From assembly GCA_052148715.1 (NCBI GenBank), contig JBKQHQ010000273.1:1-24758 (forward strand): a DNA stretch of 24,758 nt, in the 5' to 3' direction. Source of the DNA: JBKQHQ01 sp052148715. Its GTDB lineage: Bacteria; Pseudomonadota; Alphaproteobacteria; Rhizobiales; Xanthobacteraceae. The notes beneath the pieces were generated by a model, which was given only the letters and a program-made list of their open reading frames with translations, was not told the DNA's origin and made no database searches. Below are positions 7,866-15,830 of this stretch, in pieces. Position 1 is the stretch's first letter; each line of letters opens with the position of its first letter. The position numbers and the translations under genes are program-made.

Positions 7866-9035
7866 CTATTCGGCCGCGACGCGACGTTCCGCGCCCGCGC
7901 GGGCGCGCAGGCGCGGGAAGACGTCTTGGGCGAGGAAGCTCAAGTTCTTCACCACCTTCCAATGCGGCATGTCGCCGATTGCGCCAAAAATATTGAAGTG
8001 GTTGGTCCCCATCGTCTCGCCCCATTCTTCCAGCTGCTCGACGACCTGATCGGGCGTCCCGACCGCGACGAAGAAGGCTTCGTTGATGGCCTTGAAGTTG
8101 AACGAGCCGTGCAGCTTGTCCGCGAGCGCCGCCCGCATTTTCAACTGCTCGACCGAAAGATAGCCCGGAGGCGCGAGGTATGCGGGCGTGGTGCGCAGGG
8201 CGTCTTCGAAGAAATAGCGCAGGTGCTCGACCGCCTCTTCCTCGGCCTTCTGTTGTGTCTCCGCGACGTAGGCAATGACCGAGAGCGGAAGTTGGTCCGG
8301 CCGGAGGTGGTGCCCGTGCTCCGATGCGCGCTTGCGCAGTGTCCTGTACAGCTCGAGGCACTTCTGCTTGGTGACGAACACCGCCGAGTAGCCGAAGCCG
8401 AGCTTGGCTGCGAGCTCGATGGTCTCCGGGCTTCCGGTTCCCACGATGTAACAGGGCGGATGTGGCTTCTGATACGGGCGCGGCCACGGATTGAGAAAGC
8501 GGTAGGTGTAGAAGTCGCCGTAGTAGGTTGTCGGGCCGTCCTGCGTCCAGGCTTGCAGGATGATCTCGATCGATTCCCGGTGGCGCTCGCGGGCGGTCGC
8601 CGGATTGACCGGGTTCGACCAATATTCCATGCCCGTGCCGAGCGGGAACGCGACCTCCAGGCGGCCGTTCGAGAGCACGTCGAGCATGGCGTATTCTTCC
8701 GCCAGGCGGTTCGGGAATTCGAGGTTTGGCGGCGTGCCCCACACGCAGATTTTCGCGTTCTTGATTTGTGGGATGATCGCGGCGGCGATCAGATTCGGCG
8801 CCGGCATCATGCTGTAGGTCGAGTTGTGGTGCTCGTTGACGACGACGGCGTCGAAGCCGAGCTTGTCCGCGAGCACGAGCTCGGCGAGGTAGCGCTCGTA
8901 CAGCGCATGTCCCTTTTCGGGATCGTAGTACTTGTTCGAGAAGTCGACCCACAGCGACCGGAACTCCTTGTGGTTCTCCGGCAGGTGCACGTAGGGCATG
9001 AAATGCATGAAATTGAAACGGACGCTGCCGTTCAT
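7866..9035 (-). CDS. LLM-class flavin-dependent monooxygenase (luciferase-like)
   Basis: 389 residues. The bacterial-luciferase fold is shown by DKLGFDAVVVNEHHN (helix, strand and the HH pair), APNLIAAAIIPQIKNAKI, LAEEYAMLDVLSNGRLEVAFPLGTG (the GR-x(n)-G-G flavin segment), WTQDG, and the late VGTPDQVVEQLEEW typical of family C-termini. Such enzymes use FMNH2 from a separate reductase and oxygen to oxidise aldehydes, sulfonates, terpenoids or similar compounds. AGGGAGG precedes the ATG at 9035 by five bases. It leads an operon with the alpha/beta hydrolase. No flavin reductase gene is recognisable nearby. Confidence 0.9.
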   Translation of the reverse strand: MNGSVRFNFMHFMPYVHLPENHKEFRSLWVDFSNKYYDPEKGHALYERYLAELVLADKLGFDAVVVNEHHNSTYSMMPAPNLIAAAIIPQIKNAKICVWGTPPNLEFPNRLAEEYAMLDVLSNGRLEVAFPLGTGMEYWSNPVNPATARERHRESIEIILQAWTQDGPTTYYGDFYTYRFLNPWPRPYQKPHPPCYIVGTGSPETIELAAKLGFGYSAVFVTKQKCLELYRTLRKRASEHGHHLRPDQLPLSVIAYVAETQQKAEEEAVEHLRYFFEDALRTTPAYLAPPGYLSVEQLKMRAALADKLHGSFNFKAINEAFFVAVGTPDQVVEQLEEWGETMGTNHFNIFGAIGDMPHWKVVKNLSFLAQDVFPRLRARAGAERRVAAE

Positions 9036-9499
9036 CGAAGCCTCCCTGTTGTTCGTTCGACTCCGTTGGCCGCCCGCAAGCGCTTCAGGTCGTCGTCTGG
9101 GAAAAATCTCGAACCGCGCCGGTGCCGCTGCCGGACCGTCGCGCGAGATCGAGTTCCTCCTTTTTGTCCTTGCTGGGAGCTTACGAAGGCATGAATTAGT
9201 GTCAAGGTTTATCTGCGCCGTTCGGCTCCGCGGCCCGCGGCGTGAAGATCAGACGTGGGCATCGGCAGCACATCTGATGGGCCGCGTGGGCCACATGCGG
9301 GAGGACGCCACCCGGAATTCAACATCCGACCAGGTTGATCGGGCAGGGGAGGTTTAGATGCTGTCGCTGTCGCCGGGCATCATTGTCGCGGCGGGTGCTG
9401 TGGATTGGAATCCGGAAAGCCCCGTCGTCGGCGCGACGCGGCGCATATCGAGCGGGCTCGCCGCATTGACGATCGCCCGCCGACGAAAGGGGCGTTTGG
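9036..9499. other. Intergenic region, no gene recognised
   Basis: About 460 bases between two leftward genes. Apart from the likely promoter at 9178-9205 I see no gene, RNA or repeat. The open frames present lack ribosome sites and resemble no protein family. Confidence 0.55.
9178..9205 (-). promoter_or_regulatory. Probable promoter of the monooxygenase-hydrolase operon
   Basis: On the minus strand a perfect TTGACA (9205-9200) is followed after 16 bases by TAAGCT (9183-9178). The -10 box keeps only the first two and last consensus bases, so strength is uncertain. It would give a leader of roughly 135 bases before the ATG at 9035. Confidence 0.4.
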
Positions 9500-10117
9500 T
9501 CACCGCCGGACCAGCGAGAAGGCGAAGTTGGGTCCGAACTTCTGGGCATATGCCTGCTTGATCCAGAACATCGCGAGGGGTTCGAGCAGGCGCGCGGCCT
9601 TCAGCGGGCCGGCGTCGATGGCCTCGAAGCCCAGCTCTTCGGCGAGCTTTCCGACGATCGTCTTGGCCTCGGTATCGTCGCTCGCGACCGGCATCATCGG
9701 TTTCGCCGGGAAGGCGCGCGCCGTGGCCATGTTCTCCGCCCCCGTGGTGTTGAAGGCTTTGACCAGGCGCGCACCCGGTGCCAGACGTGCCACCGTCTCG
9801 CCGGCGGAATCGGCAAACCCGAGCGCGAGGTCGAGCGCGGGCGTGAGCGGGTTCGTGGCATCGATCACGATCTTGCCCGCGAGCGAGCCCACGGCCTGGA
9901 GAGCGTCCGAAACCGCCGGCCATGGCACGGCGAGCAGGATCAGATCGGCGCTTGCGGCTTGGTTCAACGGGATGACGCGGAAACCCGCTGCCGTGACCGC
10001 ATCGGCGCTCTTGCCGTTCGCCGCGCGCAGCGCATAGGTCACGTCATGACCGGATTTGCGCCATCCGGCACCCAGTGCCTTTCCAACGTTTCCAGCTCCG
10101 ATGATTGTGATCCGCAT
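9500..10117 (-). CDS. NADPH-dependent F420 reductase-like / Rossmann oxidoreductase
   Basis: 205 residues. It starts MRITIIGAGNVGKALG, a dinucleotide-binding GxGxxG at 7-12, and continues with LLAVPWPAVSDAL, IVIDATNPLTP and KAFNTTGAENM, all typical of the F420H2:NADP oxidoreductase/NADP_oxidored coenzyme-F420-dependent family. In proteobacteria lacking F420 these proteins are annotated only as NAD(P)-binding reductases, so the true hydride partner is unknown. The start at 10117 is chosen over upstream frames because GGAG precedes it and the Rossmann fold begins immediately. It is divergent from a short-chain dehydrogenase gene, with a 168-base shared control region. Confidence 0.85.
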   Translation of the reverse strand: MRITIIGAGNVGKALGAGWRKSGHDVTYALRAANGKSADAVTAAGFRVIPLNQAASADLILLAVPWPAVSDALQAVGSLAGKIVIDATNPLTPALDLALGFADSAGETVARLAPGARLVKAFNTTGAENMATARAFPAKPMMPVASDDTEAKTIVGKLAEELGFEAIDAGPLKAARLLEPLAMFWIKQAYAQKFGPNFAFSLVRR

Positions 10118-10207
10118 GTTTCGCTCCATATCGGCTCGAAATAGTATCGTGGCAGTCAGCCTAGCAACGCCCGCCATAACTGTCGAACGGGTCGGCGGAC
10201 TTTCACC

Positions 10208-10237
10208 CCCGGCGGGACATGACGGGCATGTGCCGGG
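10208..10237. promoter_or_regulatory. Imperfect inverted repeat in a divergent promoter region
   Basis: CCCGGC and ACATG (10208-10213, 10217-10221) pair with CATGT and GCCGGG (10227-10237) around ACGGG, with a three-base GGG bulge on the left arm. It lies between the divergent reductase and dehydrogenase starts and could be a regulator site or hairpin in the dehydrogenase leader. Confidence 0.3.
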
Positions 10238-10285
10238 TGGCGGACTTGGGCACGTTCATACTGATCATTTCGCAAAGGAACTCCG

Positions 10286-11068
10286 ATGTCCCGTATCTTC
10301 ATTTCCGGCTCCTCCGACGGCCTCGGTCTGATGGCGGCAAAACTGCTTGTCAAAGACGGCCATCAGGTGACGTTGCACGCGCGCAATGCCGCGCGCGCCG
10401 CGGACACCCGCCGCGCGCTGCCGCAGGCCGCGGCCGTCGTCGTCGGCGACCTGTCGAGTATCGCCGAGATGCGTCGGGTTGCCGACCAGGTCAACGAGTT
10501 GGGCAGGCACGACGCCGTGATCCATAACGCGGGCGTCGGCTATCGCGAGTCGGGGCGCATCGAGACCGTCGACGGTCTCGCTCACGTGTTCGCGATCAAT
10601 GTGCTCGCGCCGTACCTGCTGACGGCTTTAATCACTCCGCCCAGCCGGCTGGTATACCTGGGCTCGGGGCTGCATAAGGGCGGCGATCCTCGTTTGGACG
10701 ACCCACAATGGGCGACGCGTCCGTGGAACGGCCAGCAAGCCTACTCGGACAGCAAGCTCTTTGACGTCGTGCTGGCGTTCGCCGGGGCGCGCCGATGGCC
10801 CAAGGTGCTGTCAAACGCTGTTGAACCGGGCTGGGTGCCGACGAAGATGGGCGGCCCGGCCGCGCCCGATGACTTGTCCCTGGCCCCGGTCACCCAGGCG
10901 TGGTTGGCGGTGAGCGACGACCCGGCTGCCAAGGTGACCGGCCAATACTTCTACCACCAAAAACTCCAGCAAGTGCACCCCGCCGCCCGGCGGGAGGATC
11001 TGCAAGAAGAGCTGCTCGCCTACTGCGCAGGCCTTACCGGCGCCACCCTCCCGGACGCGCTTGAATAG
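10286..11068 (+). CDS. SDR family NAD(P)-dependent oxidoreductase
   Basis: 260 residues. Cofactor motif SGSSDGLG (7-14), a basic residue after the second strand (HARNA) that suggests NADPH, NAG (81-83), a serine in YLGSGLH (about 127) and YSDSK (153/157) supply the classical catalytic set. The EPGWVPTKMGG segment and the C-terminal helical extension resemble the daunorubicin C-13 ketoreductase/atypical-classical group of SDRs. The start has AAAGGA seven bases before it. It is divergent from the Rossmann reductase at 9500-10117. The true substrate is unknown. Confidence 0.88.
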   Translation: MSRIFISGSSDGLGLMAAKLLVKDGHQVTLHARNAARAADTRRALPQAAAVVVGDLSSIAEMRRVADQVNELGRHDAVIHNAGVGYRESGRIETVDGLAHVFAINVLAPYLLTALITPPSRLVYLGSGLHKGGDPRLDDPQWATRPWNGQQAYSDSKLFDVVLAFAGARRWPKVLSNAVEPGWVPTKMGGPAAPDDLSLAPVTQAWLAVSDDPAAKVTGQYFYHQKLQQVHPAARREDLQEELLAYCAGLTGATLPDALE

Positions 11069-11110
11069 TGCGCTTAGTCGGCGCCTTGGAGCCTTCGCCG
11101 ATGACTACCG

Positions 11111-11977
11111 TCAGGCGGCCGGCCAATAGCCGAAGCGGGCCATCTGCTCGCCATGGTCGTGCACGATGCGGTCGATCTGCGCCGTCGTCAGCACCTCGCG
11201 CCACTGGCCCGACCGGCCTTCACGAAAGAAGCGCTGGGCATCCTTCGGACGCTCGCGAAAGCCGTCTTTCTCTTCTTGGGCGCGCAGCCTGTCGAATGAG
11301 GAGCGGTCGATCGCTTCGGCGAGCTGGGCGGGATTTGCCTCGAGCAGAAGGTGCTTGACGAGCCCGTCGAAGGTCGACTCCGGCGCGCTCACCATGTCCT
11401 CGTAGCGCATCACGTAGATCGCCGGGTGGGCGCTACGGGTCCAGCTCAACACGTGCTGGCTCCACGAGCCGTAGACTTCATACACCGCCTTATCGGTGAT
11501 GGCGGTCTCGGCCCCGTCTATTCCCATGGTTGTGATCGCGTCGTCGATCGATCGGTTCATGTGATGCGCATAGGAGATCGCCACATCGAGCGGATTGCGA
11601 ATGATGTAGATCGCGCCCGACGTGACCGCAAAGTTGATGGTTGAAGCGCCGCGGTCGACCACCAGGGCTTGATGGGTCTTGATGAAAACGAGTCCGTCGT
11701 TCTCGTCGGCGATACGCCGCTGTACTTGGTGGCGCACCGCGGCAACCTCGTTGCGATGCTCCTCGGTCGGCTCAAATCCGAGCGCCTCGGTATAATTGAG
11801 TTTGCGGATTTCCCAGGTCGAGAAGCGGCCCATTGCGTTGATGTCCTGCTCGTCGCGCTCACCCGATAGGATCTTGGCGATGTTGTGCAGAAACGTTCGC
11901 GTCCAGGTATTCCCGGATTTCGGGAAAGATGCGATCCAAACAATCCCGGTTCCAGCGTCTGTTCTTGTGTCTGTCAT
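11111..11977 (-). CDS. Sulfotransferase domain protein
   Basis: 288 residues resembling cytosolic PAPS-dependent sulfotransferases (Sulfotransfer_1). The 5'-phosphosulfate loop is SFPKSGNTW (17-25), KTHQ (about 100-103) is the region holding the catalytic histidine, the 3'-phosphate motif is YIIRNPLDVAISY (about 124-136), and FFREGRSGQW (about 250-258) is the RxGxxGxW motif. All cofactor and catalytic signatures are present, so it is probably active, moving sulfate from PAPS to a hydroxyl or amine of a small molecule, lipid or saccharide. There is no signal peptide. It is divergent from a porin gene. In rhizobia similar enzymes modify surface glycans or signal molecules, but the substrate cannot be inferred. 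Confidence 0.9.
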   Translation of the reverse strand: MTDTRTDAGTGIVWIASFPKSGNTWTRTFLHNIAKILSGERDEQDINAMGRFSTWEIRKLNYTEALGFEPTEEHRNEVAAVRHQVQRRIADENDGLVFIKTHQALVVDRGASTINFAVTSGAIYIIRNPLDVAISYAHHMNRSIDDAITTMGIDGAETAITDKAVYEVYGSWSQHVLSWTRSAHPAIYVMRYEDMVSAPESTFDGLVKHLLLEANPAQLAEAIDRSSFDRLRAQEEKDGFRERPKDAQRFFREGRSGQWREVLTTAQIDRIVHDHGEQMARFGYWPAA

Positions 11978-12077
11978 GATAGCGTCATGAGCTGACCAGG
12001 CCAGTTCTACCGATCTGATTCGTTTTTTAGGAGCCCGGTTGATTTCTATCAGCTCACCTGTCTCCGATTGTTTAGTT

Positions 12078-12095
12078 TGTTGCCGCGCGGCAACA
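12078..12095. promoter_or_regulatory. 18-base perfect palindrome, candidate operator
   Basis: TGTTGCCGCGCGGCAACA reads the same on both strands with no central spacer. It lies in the divergent gap between the sulfotransferase and tandem-barrel porin genes, about 100 bases from the former and upstream of the porin -10-like element. A dimeric repressor or activator site is the simplest reading. Confidence 0.5.
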
Positions 12096-12161
12096 GACTG
12101 GAGCCGACCGGCAGCCAGAGCATCACCATACTCATATATGTCGGTTGATCAAGACGGACGG

Positions 12162-12169
12162 TATTATAG
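12162..12169 (+). promoter_or_regulatory. Possible -10 element of the porin gene
   Basis: TATTATAG is the most AT-rich hexamer-like element upstream of the porin gene; no good -35 box sits 16-18 bases before it. If used, transcription would begin near 12175, downstream of the TTG (12145) and GTG (12169) start candidates. Confidence 0.3.
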
Positions 12170-12210
12170 TGTCCCGGCCGCGGCGAGGAGAGGCAGATGA
12201 GTCGGCAACC

Positions 12211-14160
12211 GTGTCCAACATTCAAAGGCGGGCCCGTGTGTTGCTGTACACGGGTGTTTCGGTCATTGCGCTTGTAGCGGCCTCTGCGGAGGTCCGTGCG
12301 TTTGAGTCCCCACCGGTTGTCATCCCAAATCCACCGTCTCCCGCCGACCCGAGCCGTTGTCTCTGGTTTGCCGAGCGCGGCACGGCCGCGACCGGAGGCA
12401 ATGACGTCCATTTCGGCAATCCTGCGATCGATGTGGGCAGGGTCGGGTGGGGACCGGAGACGGCCGGCGGCGTTGATTGTCAGCTAGGGCCGTCGCCCTG
12501 GCATGTCAGCGCGCAAGTGCGCTACGGCACGGCCGAACGATCGGGAACGTTCGCTCCGAAGGGCACGTTCCTTATCCCATCAGGTGCCGCATTGCCGGGC
12601 ACGCCGTCGGTTTTGGTACCGTTCAATGTTCAGGGCGCCGGGGTCTTCACCCATCAGGAAACTCATGCGCTGGCGGATTTTGCGGTCGGGCGTGACGTTG
12701 GCCTTGGTTTGGGTCGAACCGAGCTGATGTTTGGGCTGCGTATCGCGGATATCGGCGCGAAGACCACCGGCTCGGGGCAATTTCTCGTTCCGCCCGTGGC
12801 GATCGGCAGCTTTTCCCCTATCCTGCACCCGTTTTCCTTCGAGCAGAACAGCATGTTCTTGGGCGGCGGCCCTCGCCTCGGCATCGAGGGAAATGTGCCG
12901 CTCGGCGGCGGCTGGGCGATCGACTATCTCGCCGGCGCGGCGGTGCTGTTCGGCACGCGATCGCTGACGATGAATGTCGGCGGAGATGCCCCCGGTCCGG
13001 CGGGCCTCAATAATTTCGGCACTTCCGACGCCGCCGCGATCTTCAATCTCGACGCACAGGTCGGGCTGTCTTACTGGTTCACGCAGGATCTGAAGCTGAC
13101 CGCGAGCTACCGGTTCGACGGCTATTGGGGCGCGCTGAAGACATTTAACGCCGGCGGCGGCGTGAGCGACGAGGACCGATTTTTCTCCGGCCCGATGCTG
13201 CGGCTGACCGCTGCGACCTCCGGCCTTCCGGCTGACCCACTCCCGCTAGTTTATGCAAAGGCGCCCCCCGTCAATCATTGGAGCGTGTGGGCCGAGGGCG
13301 GCAGGTTCGACACCGGCGGCGGCTCGATGTATTTCGGCGATCCGGTGAATGCCGGGAAACCGGGATGGGGCGGCGAGGGTGCGGCTGGCTTTGATGTGCA
13401 ACTCGGGCCGATGCCCTGGCACGTTAGCGGCGATTTCCGTTATGGGTCGTCGAAGAGAAATTCCGGGCCTTTCGCCGCCAACGGCCAATTTGCCGTTCCG
13501 TCCAATACGCCCACCTTTCATAGTTTTCCCGGCGTCCGGACCGCGAACGTTGGCGCCAACGGCACCTTCACGCAAACGGAGCAACATTGGCTCGCCGATT
13601 TTGCCGTCGGGCGCGATGTCGGCCTCGGTCTCGGCCAGACCCAGGTCAAGGCGGGGCTGCGGATCGCGGAGATCTCGGCCCGGACCGACGGCTCCGCCAA
13701 CTTCGTCGCGCCAACCTCTTTTTCGAATGGCGTTTTCGCCTGCAATTGTTTCAGGGGCGCGGCGCCGGGCGCGTTCTCCTTCGAGCAGCAGAGCCGATTC
13801 GTCGGCGTCGGTCCGCGCCTCGGTGTGGACGGATCCGTGCCGCTCGGCGCCGGCTGGGCGATCGATTATCTCAGCGGTGCCGCGGTCCTGTATGGTGCGC
13901 GATCGTTCGACGTGAACACGTCGGGCACCGCCTCGCCGTTCGGCTTCAACAATTTCGGCTTTTCCGACAATCCCCTCGTGTTCAATCTCGACGCCCAGGC
14001 CGGCCTATCCTATTCATTCACCCAAAATCTGAAGCTGAGCGCGAGCTACCGGTTCGACGGCTACTGGGGCGCCCTGAAGACCATCGATCCCAACGGCTCG
14101 TTGAGCAACGAGAATAGGTTCTACTCGGGCCCGATGGTGCGTCTGACGATCAAGAATTGA
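12211..14160 (+). CDS. Outer-membrane porin with two tandem Lpg1974-type barrel units
   Basis: 649 residues from the GTG at 12211. This start gives a normal signal peptide (basic RRAR, hydrophobic VIALVAAS, cleavage after VRA). Earlier in-frame starts exist (TTG 12145, GTG 12169), and a Shine-Dalgarno-preceded ATG at 12197 is out of frame. The protein carries two copies of one barrel unit about 313 residues apart: DFAVGRDVGLGLG, GWAIDYL-GAAVL, NLDAQ-GLSY and SYRFDGYWGALKT occur in both, each unit ending in FSGPM or YSGPM and RLT. These match the Lpg1974/Legionella major outer membrane protein family. Two cysteines occur in each half. It probably forms a large pore or two linked pores. The family normally has one unit, so this looks like an in-frame duplication. 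Confidence 0.85.
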   Translation: MSNIQRRARVLLYTGVSVIALVAASAEVRAFESPPVVIPNPPSPADPSRCLWFAERGTAATGGNDVHFGNPAIDVGRVGWGPETAGGVDCQLGPSPWHVSAQVRYGTAERSGTFAPKGTFLIPSGAALPGTPSVLVPFNVQGAGVFTHQETHALADFAVGRDVGLGLGRTELMFGLRIADIGAKTTGSGQFLVPPVAIGSFSPILHPFSFEQNSMFLGGGPRLGIEGNVPLGGGWAIDYLAGAAVLFGTRSLTMNVGGDAPGPAGLNNFGTSDAAAIFNLDAQVGLSYWFTQDLKLTASYRFDGYWGALKTFNAGGGVSDEDRFFSGPMLRLTAATSGLPADPLPLVYAKAPPVNHWSVWAEGGRFDTGGGSMYFGDPVNAGKPGWGGEGAAGFDVQLGPMPWHVSGDFRYGSSKRNSGPFAANGQFAVPSNTPTFHSFPGVRTANVGANGTFTQTEQHWLADFAVGRDVGLGLGQTQVKAGLRIAEISARTDGSANFVAPTSFSNGVFACNCFRGAAPGAFSFEQQSRFVGVGPRLGVDGSVPLGAGWAIDYLSGAAVLYGARSFDVNTSGTASPFGFNNFGFSDNPLVFNLDAQAGLSYSFTQNLKLSASYRFDGYWGALKTIDPNGSLSNENRFYSGPMVRLTIKN

Positions 14161-14458
14161 CGGCTCTCACCCCGCCTCGGGAAAAGCTTGAAAAGGGGAG
14201 CGGTGAAACCGGGCCGTTCCGCGGCTGAGCCTCGCGTTCCCGGCACGAAATGTGCCCGGCCGATTCGGGCACGTTGCCGATCTGTCGATTGCGCTGCCGA
14301 TGGTGCGCCGTTGCGGCACCGCCCGGATTTATTTGAATCGTGCGACGCCCCAAATCTTTAGATTCGATGGCACTCCTGCGAAAATCAGTCTCCACTTTTC
14401 CGGGAAATTCTCTAGAATGGTGTCCGTGGGGTGGGGTACCAACGAAGGTCGAGCCGCC
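14161..14458. other. Intergenic region with two overlapping hairpins
   Basis: No gene is recognised. GGCAC (14242-14246) pairs with GTGCC (14252-14256), while GTGCCCG (14252-14258) also pairs with CGGGCAC (14266-14272), so one strand can choose between two hairpins. A small palindrome AATCTTTAGATT follows near 14353. The arrangement resembles an attenuator, but no leader peptide or T-run is seen. Confidence 0.35.
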
Positions 14459-15496
14459 ATGCCTGACGCACCGTCCATTCAACCCCGCGATCAGGGCGAA
14501 ATCGCACCTCTTTCGACGGGCGGGATGGCGATTTACGAGCTACAGAAGCCGTTCGTGGAATCGATGCTCCGGATGTGCCGGCTCAGCAACACGGCGCTCG
14601 ATATCCTCTTTTACGACGTAGGCCGGTTGACTTCCGCGCTTTTGGCCAGAGGCGAGACGATCAAAACCGGCGCGACGGCCAATTCGGCTTCGACCCCGCA
14701 CCCGCTTGAATCCCTGAACCTTTCCGCACTGGCCAACCCGAGCGGCTCGGTGATCGTGGTGGACGCCAACCTTCCGCGCTATGTGAGGCCGCCATTTTTG
14801 CAGATGCAGGAATTCTTCGACCACGCGAATGGCCCCGACGGGGCGGGGCTGCGTACCATTGCGATCACCGGTGTCGGAAGCTCCGCGTTCGGGTCGGTGG
14901 CGTTTGCCTGGGATATTTCGTCGGCGCTCGGCGAGCCGGTGGCCGCGGTCGTCCCGGGCTACGGTCTGGCAGACGTTATTCCGCAAGCGCTCGGCGGCTG
15001 GTTCGGATTTGAGATGCACGATGCGCTGCAAACGGCCACGCAAAATGTTCTCGCCGAATTTGCACCGACGCTGGCGCTGATCGGCAAGGATCTCGCAACG
15101 TCCACGCGGGGGCACGCACGCGCATCGACCGGCGCGCCGGTGTTTGTTTACGGGAGCGCCGCCTCCGACGATGTGCACGCCATCCTTCAGAATGTGCCCG
15201 GAGTTACCCGCCTCATCGGCCACAGCAAGGGCGCGCTGGCGATTGAAAACGCTTTGCGCTCGCTTCCACCCGCGCGCACAAAGAAGATAGCGGTGCTGAC
15301 GTTCGGCTGCGTCATCTCAGAAGGACCCGCTCGGACCTATACTCAGTATCTCGGCTGGATCGATGCTTTGGGGATGTTGAACTCATTGGGAAACCAGCCC
15401 GAAGCGCGACCGTTCTGCCATCACAGCACCAACACATTCATCCCATTGAGCATGCCGGTCGCCGAGCTCGTCAGCGGCGCCATGGCGAGCAGGTAA
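14459..15496 (+). CDS. Unrecognised protein with a GHSKG serine-hydrolase elbow
   Basis: 345 residues from the ATG at 14459; in-frame starts at 14417 and 14252 exist but the earlier region has poor coding character. I do not recognise the family. The N-terminal 60 or so residues (LQKPFVESMLRMCRLSNTAL onward) look helical and phasin-like. The middle alternates strands and helices (SVIVVDANLPRY, RTIAITGVGSS, EPVAAVVPGYG). Near residue 260, TRLIGHSKGALAIENAL is a GxSxG nucleophile elbow followed by a helix, as in alpha/beta hydrolases, and a histidine-rich FCHHSTNTFIP near the end could supply the catalytic histidine. There is no signal peptide. A cytoplasmic lipase or depolymerase acting on storage polymer is possible but speculative. 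Confidence 0.7.
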   Translation: MPDAPSIQPRDQGEIAPLSTGGMAIYELQKPFVESMLRMCRLSNTALDILFYDVGRLTSALLARGETIKTGATANSASTPHPLESLNLSALANPSGSVIVVDANLPRYVRPPFLQMQEFFDHANGPDGAGLRTIAITGVGSSAFGSVAFAWDISSALGEPVAAVVPGYGLADVIPQALGGWFGFEMHDALQTATQNVLAEFAPTLALIGKDLATSTRGHARASTGAPVFVYGSAASDDVHAILQNVPGVTRLIGHSKGALAIENALRSLPPARTKKIAVLTFGCVISEGPARTYTQYLGWIDALGMLNSLGNQPEARPFCHHSTNTFIPLSMPVAELVSGAMASR

Positions 15497-15600
15497 GCGG
15501 GCCGGACCCGGCCGACCCAAACCTTTACGGGCCGGCCGCGACGGAGCAAGATCGGCCGTCTAATCGACGCTCCCGCGGACCATCAACGTCAGGAGAAACC

Positions 15601-15830
15601 ATGGCCTACCCCCGCTTCCTATACGTCGAGAGTCGCGATCCCGCTGCCTTCCGACGAGGCCGTGAGAAAAGTTGTCGGCGAGTCCCTATGATCCCGACAA
15701 AGCACTGAATGCCATGAAGATGTTCGCGGGAACCGAGGATATGTTCAAGGCGATGATCGGGCTCGTGAAGGCGATATTCCAGGCACGAGGCATCGACCCG
15801 AAGACACGCGAGATGATCATCCTGCGCACC
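15601..15830 (+). pseudogene. Carboxymuconolactone decarboxylase-family protein, frameshifted and truncated
   Basis: A Shine-Dalgarno sequence (CAGGAG) and ATG at 15601 begin a gene whose homology is spread over three frames. MAYPRF is in frame 1, SRVAIPLPSDEAVRKVVGES in frame 2 (from 15626), and SPYDPDKALNAMKMFAG through GIDPKTREMIILRT in frame 3 (to about 15830). The last part is the N-terminal half of a CMD/AhpD-type protein (the family's redox or decarboxylase alpha-helical domain). Homology stops at LRT, exactly where the conserved fold should continue, and unrelated sequence follows. Two frameshifts plus loss of the 3' half make it a pseudogene. Its break marks the left edge of the AT-richer block. 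Confidence 0.75.

Noticed and set aside
7059..9194. A 711-codon rightward open frame opposite the monooxygenase and hydrolase genes
   Set aside because: It is the antisense shadow of two well-recognised genes in GC-rich DNA, arginine-rich with no family resemblance and no ribosome site.
12009..12030. TCTGATTCG segment similar to the IS leader at the right end
   Set aside because: Only a nine-base core matches well; the rest diverges, so it is probably chance.
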